The notes beneath the pieces are model-generated. The model saw only the letters and a list, made by a program, of their open reading frames with translations. It was not told the origin of the DNA and searched no databases. 64,000 bases of DNA. Source: Ascidiaceihabitans donghaensis (lineage in GTDB: Bacteria; Pseudomonadota; Alphaproteobacteria; Rhodobacterales; Rhodobacteraceae). Below are positions 50,103 to 59,337 of this stretch, one piece after another (the stretch's first letter is position 1; every line of letters begins with the position of its first letter). The position numbers were made by a program, and so were the translations under genes. The DNA is taken from positions 1,984,001 through 2,048,000 of the forward strand of contig NZ_OMOR01000001.1 of assembly GCF_900302465.1 (NCBI RefSeq), given 5' to 3'.

Positions 50103-51181
50103 GTGATCCGTCTATTTGGGCGTCTTTGCCTGTACCCGCCATTTTGATCGACGGTCAGGATATGATTTTGGACGTGAATGCGGCTGCTGAAGGATTTCTA
50201 AACGCGTCCGCCAAAATTGTCATTGCAACCCCGTTGTGGGACCAGATTGCCATAGATGCCCCCCTTGAAGAAGCATTTGGCCGTGCACGCGATCAGGGCA
50301 CACCCTTGTTTGTAAATGATGTGGATGTGGGCAGTGGACAACGCGCGCCACTGCAATGCGCTTTGCATATCGCACCTTTGGTGGGTGCGCCGGGGCAAAT
50401 GATCATGATGATTTCCCCCCGTGAACTGGCCGGGCGTATGACCCAGAACCACACGGTGAAATCCGCGGCAAAATCCGCGATTGGCATGGCGGAAATGCTA
50501 GCACATGAGATTAAGAACCCCTTGGCGGGGATCACCGGTGCAGCCCAATTGTTAAGCATGAATTTGTCTGCGGACGATCTTGAGCTGACAGACCTGATCG
50601 TCGAAGAAGGCCGACGCATTGTGAAGCTGTTGGAACAGGTCGAACAATTCGGAAACCTGCAAACCCCTGATTTCAAACCTGTAAACATCCATGACGTCTT
50701 GGACCGGGCGCGACGGTCTGCTTTGCTTGGGTTTGGCGCTTCGATGAAGATCGTTGAAGACTATGATCCGTCATTGCCATTGGCTTTGGGGGATCCCGAC
50801 CAGCTGTTGCAAGTGATCCTGAACCTGTTGAAAAATGCCTCCGAGGCTGCAGGCGATGCGGGGGGGACGATACGCTTGCACAGCTACTTTGAACATTCGT
50901 TCCGTTTGCGCCGCGCCGACGGGTCCGGCCAGTCGCTGCCATTGCAAATCGAAATTATTGACGATGGCCCCGGCCTGCCTGAACACATCAAAGGGGATGT
51001 GTTTGATCCGTTTGTATCGGGCAAGGAAAACGGCACCGGGCTTGGGCTGGCTTTGGTCAGCAAGATCATCTCGGACCACGGGGGATGGATTTCTGTCACC
51101 TCAGTGCCGGGCCAAACCATTTTCCGCATCTCTTTGCCGCGCGCCTCAAAGCCCGGCGCTGCCACCACCACACAGGAGTAA
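50099..51181 (+). CDS. ntrB: Nitrogen regulation sensor kinase NtrB
   Basis: Cytoplasmic histidine kinase/phosphatase for NtrC, controlled by PII. The ATG at 50099 overlaps the dusB stop and gives 360 residues. PAS domain is residues about 8-120 ([22 protein letters not shown]). The phospho-histidine is in [16 protein letters not shown], and the ATPase boxes are [23 protein letters not shown] and [13 protein letters not shown]. No membrane segments. Four bases before ntrC. Confidence 0.94.
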   Translation: MSDPSIWASLPVPAILIDGQDMILDVNAAAEGFLNASAKIVIATPLWDQIAIDAPLEEAFGRARDQGTPLFVNDVDVGSGQRAPLQCALHIAPLVGAPGQMIMMISPRELAGRMTQNHTVKSAAKSAIGMAEMLAHEIKNPLAGITGAAQLLSMNLSADDLELTDLIVEEGRRIVKLLEQVEQFGNLQTPDFKPVNIHDVLDRARRSALLGFGASMKIVEDYDPSLPLALGDPDQLLQVILNLLKNASEAAGDAGGTIRLHSYFEHSFRLRRADGSGQSLPLQIEIIDDGPGLPEHIKGDVFDPFVSGKENGTGLGLALVSKIISDHGGWISVTSVPGQTIFRISLPRASKPGAATTTQE

Positions 51182-51184
51182 CCC

Positions 51185-52552
51185 ATGGACGGAACCGTTC
51201 TTGTTGCAGACGACGACCGCACCATTCGCACTGTTTTGACACAGGCCCTGACACGGGCGGGGTGCAAAGTGCATGCGACTTCCAGCTTGACGACATTGAT
51301 GCGTTGGGTGGGCGAGGGCAAAGGCGATGTGGTGATTTCCGATGTGGTCATGCCCGATGGCAACGGTCTGGAAATGTTGCCAAAGATTGCCGAAGACCGC
51401 CCCGGTCTGCCGGTCATCGTCATTTCCGCGCAAAATACGATTATGACGGCAATTCAGGCCGCCGAAGCCGAAGCATACGATTATTTGCCAAAGCCGTTTG
51501 ATTTGCCTGATCTGATGAAGCGCACCGCGCGTGCGTTGGATATGAAGCAACATCGCGTGGCCCCGGCGCCGCAAGACCAAGATCGCCCCGAGGATCTGCC
51601 ATTGGTGGGGCGGACGGCTGTGATGCAATCGCTCTACCGTGTGGTTGCGCGCGTCATGAATACTGATTTGCCCGTTCTGATATGGGGGGAAAGTGGCACA
51701 GGAAAATCGTTGATTGCCAAGGCTATACACGACTTTTCCGACAGGCGAACCTTGCCGTTTGTCACAGCCACATCTGCGGATTTGCAAGACCTTGAAGGGC
51801 CTGCACGCGTTTTGGCGCGTGTTAAGGGCGGCACACTGTTGATTGATGAAATCGCAGACATCTCCGAAGACATCCAGGCCCGCATCGTGCGTATGATGGA
51901 TACACCCGGCGAACATGTTCCACGCTTTTTGGCCACCAGCCAAGCCGATCTGACCGCCGCGATGGAGGCAGGCAATGTGCGCAAGGATCTGTATTACCGT
52001 CTAAGCGGGGCGACGTTGAACGTGCCGGCTTTGCGCGAACGCGTTGATGACATTCCGCTGCTTGCAGACCATTTTCTGGCGCGTCTCGACAAAGCCGGTG
52101 GCGCGCAGTGGGTATTGTCAGAGGATGCAGCAGAGATTTTCCGCAAGTACAGCTGGCCGGGCAACGTGCGACAGTTGGAGAATGCGGTGCGGCGTTTGGG
52201 ACTGACAAGCCGCGCGGCAGAGATTACAGCGACCGAGGTCAATCAGGTGTTGGGCAGCCAGCCCGATCTGGAACCATTGCGCGACGGCGGCACGGACACA
52301 GAAAAGCTTGGGGCTTCTGTCGGACGGCATCTGAAACGATATTTTGACCTACATGGTGATTTGTTACCTCCAGAGGGCCTTTACGGGCGTATTCTACGGG
52401 AAGTGGAAGCGCCTTTGATAGAAATTGCGCTGGATGCAACTGGCGGCAACCAAGCAAAATGTGCTGATTTATTGGGGATCAACCGCAATACTTTGCGTAA
52501 GAAGATCACAGAGCTCGATATTCAGGTGACACGCCGCCGCAAATTGATGTAA
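51185..52552 (+). CDS. ntrC: Nitrogen regulation response regulator NtrC (GAFTGA loop absent)
   Basis: The 455 residues have a receiver domain with Asp53 ([13 protein letters not shown]), a central AAA+ domain with Walker [16 protein letters not shown] and Walker [12 protein letters not shown], and a Fis-type helix-turn-helix C-terminus ([25 protein letters not shown]). The segment between the Walker boxes is short and lacks the GAFTGA loop that contacts sigma-54. This matches the known R. capsulatus NtrC, which activates sigma-70 polymerase. Operon dusB-ntrB-ntrC; a GGCCAC/GTGGCC hairpin follows the stop. Confidence 0.94.
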   Translation: MDGTVLVADDDRTIRTVLTQALTRAGCKVHATSSLTTLMRWVGEGKGDVVISDVVMPDGNGLEMLPKIAEDRPGLPVIVISAQNTIMTAIQAAEAEAYDYLPKPFDLPDLMKRTARALDMKQHRVAPAPQDQDRPEDLPLVGRTAVMQSLYRVVARVMNTDLPVLIWGESGTGKSLIAKAIHDFSDRRTLPFVTATSADLQDLEGPARVLARVKGGTLLIDEIADISEDIQARIVRMMDTPGEHVPRFLATSQADLTAAMEAGNVRKDLYYRLSGATLNVPALRERVDDIPLLADHFLARLDKAGGAQWVLSEDAAEIFRKYSWPGNVRQLENAVRRLGLTSRAAEITATEVNQVLGSQPDLEPLRDGGTDTEKLGASVGRHLKRYFDLHGDLLPPEGLYGRILREVEAPLIEIALDATGGNQAKCADLLGINRNTLRKKITELDIQVTRRRKLM

Positions 52553-52555
52553 AAA

Positions 52556-52574
52556 GGCCACATAAACCGTGGCC
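52556..52574 (+). other. Hairpin between ntrC and ntrY
   Basis: GGCCAC (52556-52561) pairs with GTGGCC (52569-52574), 7-nt loop, no T tract. It lies four bases after the ntrC stop in the 101-nt gap ahead of ntrY; possibly a processing site or attenuator rather than a full terminator. Confidence 0.45.
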
Positions 52575-52653
52575 AACGGGGGACACCCCTGTTCAGGACC
52601 ACACAATATGGCGGTCAGGTGCGTAATGCACCGCATCAACAGGTGGAACGAGG

Positions 52654-54906
52654 GTGGCAACCCGGACACATTCAAAGTGGTTGATGACGATGGGGCGTTT
52701 GCGCCGCAAACGTCGTGTGCGCAATTTTGCAACCTTGGGTTTGGTCGTGTTGGGGCCTGTTCTGGCGTTGGCGACATTTTTGGTACTCGGGCCCTTCGAT
52801 CAAGGCTCATCTGCATTAAGTTTGCGCCTTATCTTATTGACTGACCTTGTTTATATCCTTGCAGTCGCAGCGCTTGTGATGGCACAAGTCGCGCGTCTGA
52901 TATCCGCAAGACGGGCCAAATCGGCGGGATCGCGTTTGCACCTGCGCTTGACGGGTGCCTTTGCTTTGTTGGCTTTGATCCCGACGGTGACGGTGGCTGT
53001 TTTTGCAGGTCTGACGCTGAATGTGGGACTTGAGGGCTGGTTTTCGGATCGCGTCAGTGCGGTTGTCAGCAGCTCGCTTGCGGCGGCTGAAGCCTACGAA
53101 TCGGAGCAACGCGAAGATCTGGCGGAAGATGCAGTGGCATTGGCCCGCAGCATTGATGGGGCGCGGCGTGCGGCCATCGCCCTAAGCGACAGCGAATTGC
53201 TGGGGGAAGGCCAACGCCAGATCCAGCGCGGCCTACGTGAAGCTTTTATGATAGATGGCACCGCAGACATCCGTGCGCGTGGCGATCAATCGTATCTGTT
53301 CGACTTTGAAGCCCCCGACCCAAACCAGATCATTGAAGCCCGTGAAAAAGGCCTGCTGATCATCGAAGACTGGCCCATCAACGAATTTCGCGCCCTTGTG
53401 CCTTTAGACAGCTACGCAGACCGCTATCTATACGTAAGCCGCGACGTCGACGGAGAAATTCTCGCGTTATTGGACGAAACACAAGAAACAGTGCGGCTGT
53501 ACCAGCAACTCGAAAGCGATCGTGGGCGTGTTTTGTTTGAATTTGGGCTGCTATATTTAGGGTTTGCGGTGATTTTGATCCTTGCCGCCATTTGGCTGGG
53601 GTTGTGGTTTGCAGAACGTCTGTCTGGGCCCGTGGGGCGTTTGACAGGGGCGGCGCAGCGGGTCGGGGCCGGTGATCTGGACGTGAAGGTTATCGAAGAA
53701 AGCGGCGACGACGAGATTGCAATGCTCAGCCGCTATTTCAACCAAATGACCAAACAGTTGAAAGGGCAACGCGACACGCTGCTTGAAAACACGGGCCAGA
53801 TTGAACGACGCCGGCGGCTGTTTGACTCAGTCCTTAGTTCGGTCACGTCGGGGGTTGTTGGTCTGGATGCCACGGGGAAAGTGACCTTTGTAAACCGCTC
53901 AGCCGCGGGCCTGTTGGATTGGCAGGAAGATCAACAATCTGTTCCGCTTTCAGTTGCCGTGCCGGAATTTGGCGCCTTGTTTGCCGTATTGCGGGCAGGG
54001 CCTGCGGAGGTCGCACAAGGCGAGGTCAAAGTAAGCCGCAAGGGGCGTATGGAAAACCTGCTGGTGCGCATGGCCACACGGCGCAATGATGATGGCCGCC
54101 GCGAAGGTTATGTTGTGGCCTTTGACGATGTGACCGATCTGGTCAGCGCCCAACGCATGGCCGCTTGGGGTGATGTGGCACGGCGTATTGCACACGAAAT
54201 CAAGAACCCGCTGACGCCCATCCAGCTCAGCGCCGAGCGGATCAAACGCAAATTTGCACCCAAAGTGGGCGAAGACAGCGACAGCCTTGAGCAAATGACA
54301 GACGTCATCATCCGGCAAACCGGAGACTTGCGTCGCATCGTGGACGAGTTTTCAAAATTCGCCCGCATGCCGGAACCCGAACGCAAACCCACAAACCTGA
54401 CGGAACTGGTCCAAGGTGCGGTGATGTTGCAGCAAGCCGGACAGCCCGATGTGACAATAACATCCGACCTGCCAAAATCGCCAACCGACGTCGAATTGGA
54501 CGCCACGATGATATCGCAAGCGTTGACAAATTTGATCAAGAACGCAGGTGAAGCCATTGAAAGCCTGAAACAAAAAGACCCACCTGAGGATTTGGCGCCA
54601 CGCGTTCACGTGACCATGGCACAACTTGGCGCCCAGGTGAAAATCAGCATCGCGGACAACGGCATCGGATTGCCCGAAGACCGTGCGCGGTTGTTTGAAC
54701 CCTATGTGACAACCCGCAGTGAAGGCACCGGGTTGGGACTGCCTATTGTGAAGAAGATTATTGAAGAACACGGCGGCACTTTGGTGCTGGACGACGCCCC
54801 CGTCTTTGAGGGCCAAACCCATTTCGGGGCCATGGCGGTGATCACGCTGCCACTTAACGAAGCAGCGGCGGCCCCGCATACCCAAGAAGAGGTGACAGCA
54901 AAATGA
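52654..54906 (+). CDS. ntrY: Nitrogen regulation sensor kinase NtrY
   Basis: Membrane histidine kinase partner of NtrX. The 750 residues (start taken as GTG 52654; ATGs at 52684 and 52690 are alternatives) have N-terminal membrane helices (ATLGLVVLGPVLALATFLVL, RLILLTDLVYILAVAALVM, LTGAFALLALIPTVTVAVFA). A periplasmic region and a fourth helix (LYLGFAVILILAAIWLGLWF) lead to HAMP, PAS (LFDSVLSSVTSGVVGLDATG) and kinase domains with [24 protein letters not shown] and GTGLGLPIVKKIIEEHGG. It overlaps ntrX by four bases. Confidence 0.94.
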   Translation: MATRTHSKWLMTMGRLRRKRRVRNFATLGLVVLGPVLALATFLVLGPFDQGSSALSLRLILLTDLVYILAVAALVMAQVARLISARRAKSAGSRLHLRLTGAFALLALIPTVTVAVFAGLTLNVGLEGWFSDRVSAVVSSSLAAAEAYESEQREDLAEDAVALARSIDGARRAAIALSDSELLGEGQRQIQRGLREAFMIDGTADIRARGDQSYLFDFEAPDPNQIIEAREKGLLIIEDWPINEFRALVPLDSYADRYLYVSRDVDGEILALLDETQETVRLYQQLESDRGRVLFEFGLLYLGFAVILILAAIWLGLWFAERLSGPVGRLTGAAQRVGAGDLDVKVIEESGDDEIAMLSRYFNQMTKQLKGQRDTLLENTGQIERRRRLFDSVLSSVTSGVVGLDATGKVTFVNRSAAGLLDWQEDQQSVPLSVAVPEFGALFAVLRAGPAEVAQGEVKVSRKGRMENLLVRMATRRNDDGRREGYVVAFDDVTDLVSAQRMAAWGDVARRIAHEIKNPLTPIQLSAERIKRKFAPKVGEDSDSLEQMTDVIIRQTGDLRRIVDEFSKFARMPEPERKPTNLTELVQGAVMLQQAGQPDVTITSDLPKSPTDVELDATMISQALTNLIKNAGEAIESLKQKDPPEDLAPRVHVTMAQLGAQVKISIADNGIGLPEDRARLFEPYVTTRSEGTGLGLPIVKKIIEEHGGTLVLDDAPVFEGQTHFGAMAVITLPLNEAAAAPHTQEEVTAK

Positions 54907-56315
54907 GCGACATTCTAATCGTAGATGATGAGCGCGACATCCGGGAACTGATTTCGGATATTTTGAAAGACGAGGGCTATCAAACCCGACTGGCTGGCAA
55001 TTCCGACGACGCCATGGCCGCGATCAACGCCGACGCGCCGGCATTGATGGTGTTGGATATCTGGCTGAAAGACAGCCGCATGGACGGCATCGACATTCTG
55101 AAAACCGTCAAGCGCGACAATCCAGACGTGCCAGTGGTGATCATTTCCGGTCATGGCAACATCGAAATTGCCGTCGCCGCTATCAAACAGGGCGCTTATG
55201 ACTTCATCGAAAAGCCCTTCAATATCGACCAGTTGTTGGTGGTGATTAGGCGCGCGATGGAAACCAGCCGCCTGCGCCGCGAAAACATCACTTTGAAACG
55301 GCAAGAGGTCGGGTCGGGTGAAATGGTAGGCAATTCGGCCGCCTTCCGCGCTTTGATTTCGCAGCTGGACAAGGTCACCAAGTCCAACGGCCGCGTGATG
55401 CTGACAGGCCCCGCAGGCAGCGGCAAGGAAATGGCCGCGCGCTACATCCACGCCAACTCCAACCGCGCGTCGGCCCCGTTCATTACGGTGAATTGTGCAG
55501 GTGTCGCACCTGAACGCATGGAAGAAGTCTTGTTTGGTCGCGAAGGGTCTGAGCGAGGGGTTGAGCCGGGATTGCTAGAGCAAGCGCACGGAGGCGTCAT
55601 CTACTTTGACGAGGTCGCAGACATGCCCGTCGGCACCCAGTCAAAAATTCTGCGCGTTCTGGTTGATCAACAATTCACCCGCGTTGGCGGCAGTGATAAG
55701 GTGCGCGTCGATTTGCGTGTTATTTCAAGCACAAACAAAGACTTGGAAGCCGAAATTGCGGCTGAAACTTTCCGTCAGGAATTGTACCATCGTCTCAATG
55801 TTGTGCCGATTGCTGTGCCGTCGCTGGAAGAACGCCGCGAAGACATTCCGATGCTCGCGGCTTACTTTATCGATCAGTTGAATGCAGCCCAGGGTCTTAG
55901 CTTGCGTGAAATGACAGACGACGCGACAGCCCTGATGCAAACGATGGTTTGGCCCGGAAACGTGCGTCAGTTGAAGAACCTGATAGAGCGCGTGCTGATC
56001 CTAAGCGACAGCACAGGTCCCATCGAAGCGCGTGAGTTGCCGGGCGATGATGAACCCAGCAGCGAAGAAGGCCGCGTTGTGTTGTCGGGTGCACTGGCCA
56101 CATTGCCATTACGCGAAGCCCGCGAAGCATTTGAACGTGAATACCTACTGACGCAGATCAACCGATTTGGCGGCAACATCAGCCGCACCGCAAACTTTGT
56201 GGGCATGGAACGCTCTGCCTTGCACCGCAAGCTCAAAAGTCTGGGTGTTGTGACATCGGCCAAAGCTGGTACGCGTGTGGCCCATGTGGACGAAGACGAA
56301 GCCAAACTGGCGTAA
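54903..56315 (+). CDS. ntrX: Nitrogen regulation response regulator NtrX
   Basis: The 470 residues comprise a receiver domain with Asp52 (LMVLDIWLKDSRMDGIDIL) and Lys in FIEKPFN. An AAA+ domain follows with Walker A LTGPAGSGKEMAARYI and Walker B GVIYFDEVADM. A C-terminal Fis helix-turn-helix ends it (GGNISRTANFVGMERSALHRKL). As in NtrC, GAFTGA is missing: the corresponding place reads GREGSERGVEPG. NtrX in Rhodobacter, Brucella and Caulobacter relatives links nitrogen, redox and cell-cycle control; which apply here is not visible. Last of the ntr genes on this strand before a convergent gene. Confidence 0.93.
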   Translation: MSDILIVDDERDIRELISDILKDEGYQTRLAGNSDDAMAAINADAPALMVLDIWLKDSRMDGIDILKTVKRDNPDVPVVIISGHGNIEIAVAAIKQGAYDFIEKPFNIDQLLVVIRRAMETSRLRRENITLKRQEVGSGEMVGNSAAFRALISQLDKVTKSNGRVMLTGPAGSGKEMAARYIHANSNRASAPFITVNCAGVAPERMEEVLFGREGSERGVEPGLLEQAHGGVIYFDEVADMPVGTQSKILRVLVDQQFTRVGGSDKVRVDLRVISSTNKDLEAEIAAETFRQELYHRLNVVPIAVPSLEERREDIPMLAAYFIDQLNAAQGLSLREMTDDATALMQTMVWPGNVRQLKNLIERVLILSDSTGPIEARELPGDDEPSSEEGRVVLSGALATLPLREAREAFEREYLLTQINRFGGNISRTANFVGMERSALHRKLKSLGVVTSAKAGTRVAHVDEDEAKLA

Positions 56316-56336
56316 GATACGCGCAGAACGCCTGCG

Positions 56337-57341
56337 CTAGATGCGCAGGCTGTCCATCCGTTGCAATACATCCAGCCCCTGCATTTTCAGGAAATGCAGC
56401 ATGTCGATGAAAATCCAGTTTTCTGCCAGTTTGTCACCGTCGCGGCGATAGACGTCAATCACGCGCATGTCGCAAGGCACATGACTGGCAGGCATCCCCA
56501 AATATCCGCCGATCGGTGTGATGCTCAGGTTCGGACGCCCAAAAAACGCACCGTAGTGGCCTTCGGCAATCCGGCACAAATGACCATAAAACTGCCGGTT
56601 TTCCGTTTGGGTGCGGAACGGTTGTTGGTGTTGCCGGATGTAACGGTCGATTGTGTATGTGGCACCAATGCCTGTGGGGCCCCACCACAACATGTCGTCG
56701 TGCCAGTCCATCGCCAGTTCCTCTTGCGGGGTGGGGGGATGTTCCAGACTGTTGGCGCGATTGATGGAATCCATCATGTTCTCGATGATCTCAAGGGTCT
56801 TTGCCCCGTCTTTCGGTGCAGCATCGTCAAACTGCAACCCGTCATGCGTCATGGGTCCCGGCTGCACCAGCTCTGCGCCGGTTTGTGGCGGCAGGGGGTA
56901 CACCCCAGCCTGCGCCATCAGGTGCAACAGATCACAGTAGAACGCCGTGTCGGTGATCTTGCCGTCTTCGACCTTGTTGAATTCCGCGTAGCGCAGCATC
57001 GCAATTTTGCCCGTGGGCGGAATGCCCAGAAACGGCGCATCGAACAGTCCCATCAGATGCCCCATAGAGACAACCCATTGACCTTGGTGGCCTTCGATCA
57101 TGTTGTCGCCCGCGAAAAAAATGTCTTCGCGGCGCTGAACGCGCGACATTGCAGTCAAAAACGGGGCCCAGAATGTGGCTGCAACGTCTTGGGGTCCGCT
57201 TTGGTCGTTAAACGGGTGAAACCCGCGCCATGTCGCATCCGGTGTCATGGTTTGGGCCAATACGCCGGCGACGGTGTTTGGATCCGCTTTGGAAAGAGCA
57301 GCATAATGGGCGCGCACACACGCTTTGGCATCTTGGAACAT
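56337..57341 (-). CDS. Tandem SnoaL-like (nuclear transport factor 2 fold) protein
   Basis: The 334 residues appear to hold two NTF2/SnoaL-like halves. The first contains VAGVLAQTMTPDATWRGFHP, FLTAMSRVQRREDIFFAGDN and IPPTGKIAMLRYAEFN. The second contains LAMDWHDDMLWWGPTGIGAT, FYGHLCRIAEGHYGAFFGRP and CDMRVIDVYRRDGDKLAENW. Such polyketide-cyclase/ester-cyclase-like proteins bind small hydrophobic ligands; no activity can be assigned. It is 10 nt downstream of the lipoprotein gene on the same strand, so probably an operon. A GCCTGCGC/GCGCAGGC hairpin overlaps its stop. Confidence 0.78.
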   Translation of the reverse strand: MFQDAKACVRAHYAALSKADPNTVAGVLAQTMTPDATWRGFHPFNDQSGPQDVAATFWAPFLTAMSRVQRREDIFFAGDNMIEGHQGQWVVSMGHLMGLFDAPFLGIPPTGKIAMLRYAEFNKVEDGKITDTAFYCDLLHLMAQAGVYPLPPQTGAELVQPGPMTHDGLQFDDAAPKDGAKTLEIIENMMDSINRANSLEHPPTPQEELAMDWHDDMLWWGPTGIGATYTIDRYIRQHQQPFRTQTENRQFYGHLCRIAEGHYGAFFGRPNLSITPIGGYLGMPASHVPCDMRVIDVYRRDGDKLAENWIFIDMLHFLKMQGLDVLQRMDSLRI

Positions 57342-57351
57342 TGGAAGGGTT

Positions 57352-57831
57352 TCAGCTTTTGTTGACGATTTGATAGGTGCCGTTTTTGTATTTGATGACG
57401 CAGGATTTTGGCGTCAACGCAGGCAATGTGGAAGTGATGGCAGGGGGGGCGGCTTTGACAATCCGGTCGGGGCAGGCGGGAATATCGACCGGTGCATAGC
57501 CTTTATCGGCCATACATTGCGCTTCGACCCGTTTACGCAAGCCCTGATTGGCATCAATGGTATAGGTCTGGCCCGGAATGTAATAGCCCGGTGTCACGTG
57601 GCACGCACCCGATGAAGAACAACTGCGCCGCGCAGGCACATACCGTGGCGGTGTGACACGCGTCTGGTTTGCAACAGGCGCATCCTTGAGGGCTTTGACT
57701 TCGCAGTTCAAAGTGTCACGCTGCACAAGCGATACCGCCGCCCCCTCGCGGTAGTATGTGGACAAAGGAACACAAGCTGTCAAAGCTGCGGCCGACAAGA
57801 CAGAAAAGATCACTGGGATACGCATTTTCAA
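57352..57831 (-). CDS. Putative lipoprotein, unknown function
   Basis: The 159 residues begin with a lipoprotein signal peptide (MKMRIPVIFSVLSAAALTAC) whose lipobox is LTAC with Cys20 as the lipidation site. The mature part has a cysteine-rich middle (RRSCSSSGACHVTPGYYIPG) and several later Cys (AQCMADKGYAPVDIPACPDR, KSCVIKY), giving potential disulphides. No family recognised beyond resemblance to short Rhodobacteraceae lipoproteins. Probably co-transcribed with the SnoaL-like gene downstream. Confidence 0.78.
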   Translation of the reverse strand: MKMRIPVIFSVLSAAALTACVPLSTYYREGAAVSLVQRDTLNCEVKALKDAPVANQTRVTPPRYVPARRSCSSSGACHVTPGYYIPGQTYTIDANQGLRKRVEAQCMADKGYAPVDIPACPDRIVKAAPPAITSTLPALTPKSCVIKYKNGTYQIVNKS

Positions 57832-57959
57832 ACTGTGCCGCGATTCCCGCCATCATACAATGCGTCATACAATCCGTGATACAATTGAATTGACCCATCT
57901 GGGACCATCTGTCATGAAATCCCTCCAAACCAAGGATGCCTATCAATGGATGTGACCGT

Positions 57960-59336
57960 ATGAAGGTGATCATATGTGGGGCCGGGCAAGTCGGCTGGCA
58001 AATTGCACGTCATTTGTCAGGCGAACGCAATGACGTCACGGTCGTGGATCAGGATCCCGACCTTGTTCGCCGCGCCACGGACACGCTTGATGTGCAAGGT
58101 GTTGCGGGATTTGCGAGCTATCCCAATGTTCTGGACAAAGCCGGTGCGCGCGACGCGGATATGGTTATTGCGGCCACACATTCCGACGAGGTGAACATGG
58201 TCACCTGTCAGGTCGCCCATTCGGTGTTCGGGGTGAACCGCAAGATCGCGCGTTTGCGCAGCCAGTCCTATCTGGATGCCATTTATTCCGATCTCTATCG
58301 GCGCGATCATATGCCTATTGATGTGGTGATCAGCCCCGAACGCGAAGTGGCGGCCGCTGCCTTGCAACGGCTGTCTGCTACCGCTGCTTTTGACACCGAA
58401 CGGTTCATGGAGGGGCAGGCACATCTGCTGGGGATATTGATCGACGACGATTGCCCCGTGGTCAACACACCTTTGCGGCAGCTCACGGATCTGTTTTCGA
58501 CATTGCGTGCTGTGGTTGTGGGGGTCCGCCGTGACGGCGCGCTGTTTGCTCCGGCCGCAGGCGATCAATTGTTCACCGGCGACCAGTGCTACGTCTTTTC
58601 CCATGTGGATGATGTCAGCCGCACCATGGAGATTTTTGGCAAGAAAATGGCCAAACAAGAACGCATCGTCATGGTGGGGGGCGGCAACGTCGGCCTTGCT
58701 GTGGCGAAATCACTCGAAAGCCGTACGACACGGGTGCGCACCAAGATCATCGAAAAAAGCCGCGCTTGTGCAGAGCATGCCGCCGAAGCACTGGAACGTA
58801 CAATTGTGCTAAATGGCGACGGGCTGGACGTGTCGTTGTTGTCCGAGGCGGGGATCAGCCGCGCCGATGCGATGCTGGCGGTGACCGACGACGACAAGAC
58901 CAATATGCTGGCGGCTGTGCGTGCCAAGGCGGAAGGTTGCCCCTATGCTATTGCGTTGATCAACGATCCGACGTTGGTGCCGATGATGGAACCTTTGGGC
59001 ATCGACGCCTATATCAATCCGCGTGCCACCACCGTTTCCTCTATTTTGCGCCATATCCGGCACGGACGGGTGCGGGCCGTCTATTCCATCGGAGACGCCG
59101 AAGCCGAGGTGATCGAGGCAGAAGTTCTGTCAACATCCCCGATCGCTGGCCGCCAGATCAACGAAATCGACTTTCCGGAAGGCGTGCTTGTCGGAGCTTT
59201 GCGCAAGGGCGGCAAAGTCATCCGCCCCATGGGGGACACACGGATCGACGAAGGCGACGTCATTGCCATTTTCGCACTTGCCAAGGACGTGCCCGAGGTG
59301 GAACGCCTGATGCAAGTGTCTATCGACTTCTTCTGA
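57960..59336 (+). CDS. trkA: Trk potassium uptake regulatory NAD-binding subunit TrkA
   Basis: Cytoplasmic gating subunit of the Trk/Ktr potassium channel. The ATG at 57960 gives 458 residues. There are two RCK modules: first Rossmann fold VIICGAGQVGWQIARHLSG with acidic strand end VVDQDPD, second IVMVGGGNVGLAVAKSLES. Each is followed by an RCK_C domain (the last ends VERLMQVSIDFF). It is one base from trkH, so the two subunits are one unit; position between ntrX and hfq is typical for alphaproteobacteria. Confidence 0.95.
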   Translation: MKVIICGAGQVGWQIARHLSGERNDVTVVDQDPDLVRRATDTLDVQGVAGFASYPNVLDKAGARDADMVIAATHSDEVNMVTCQVAHSVFGVNRKIARLRSQSYLDAIYSDLYRRDHMPIDVVISPEREVAAAALQRLSATAAFDTERFMEGQAHLLGILIDDDCPVVNTPLRQLTDLFSTLRAVVVGVRRDGALFAPAAGDQLFTGDQCYVFSHVDDVSRTMEIFGKKMAKQERIVMVGGGNVGLAVAKSLESRTTRVRTKIIEKSRACAEHAAEALERTIVLNGDGLDVSLLSEAGISRADAMLAVTDDDKTNMLAAVRAKAEGCPYAIALINDPTLVPMMEPLGIDAYINPRATTVSSILRHIRHGRVRAVYSIGDAEAEVIEAEVLSTSPIAGRQINEIDFPEGVLVGALRKGGKVIRPMGDTRIDEGDVIAIFALAKDVPEVERLMQVSIDFF

Positions 59337-59337
59337 C

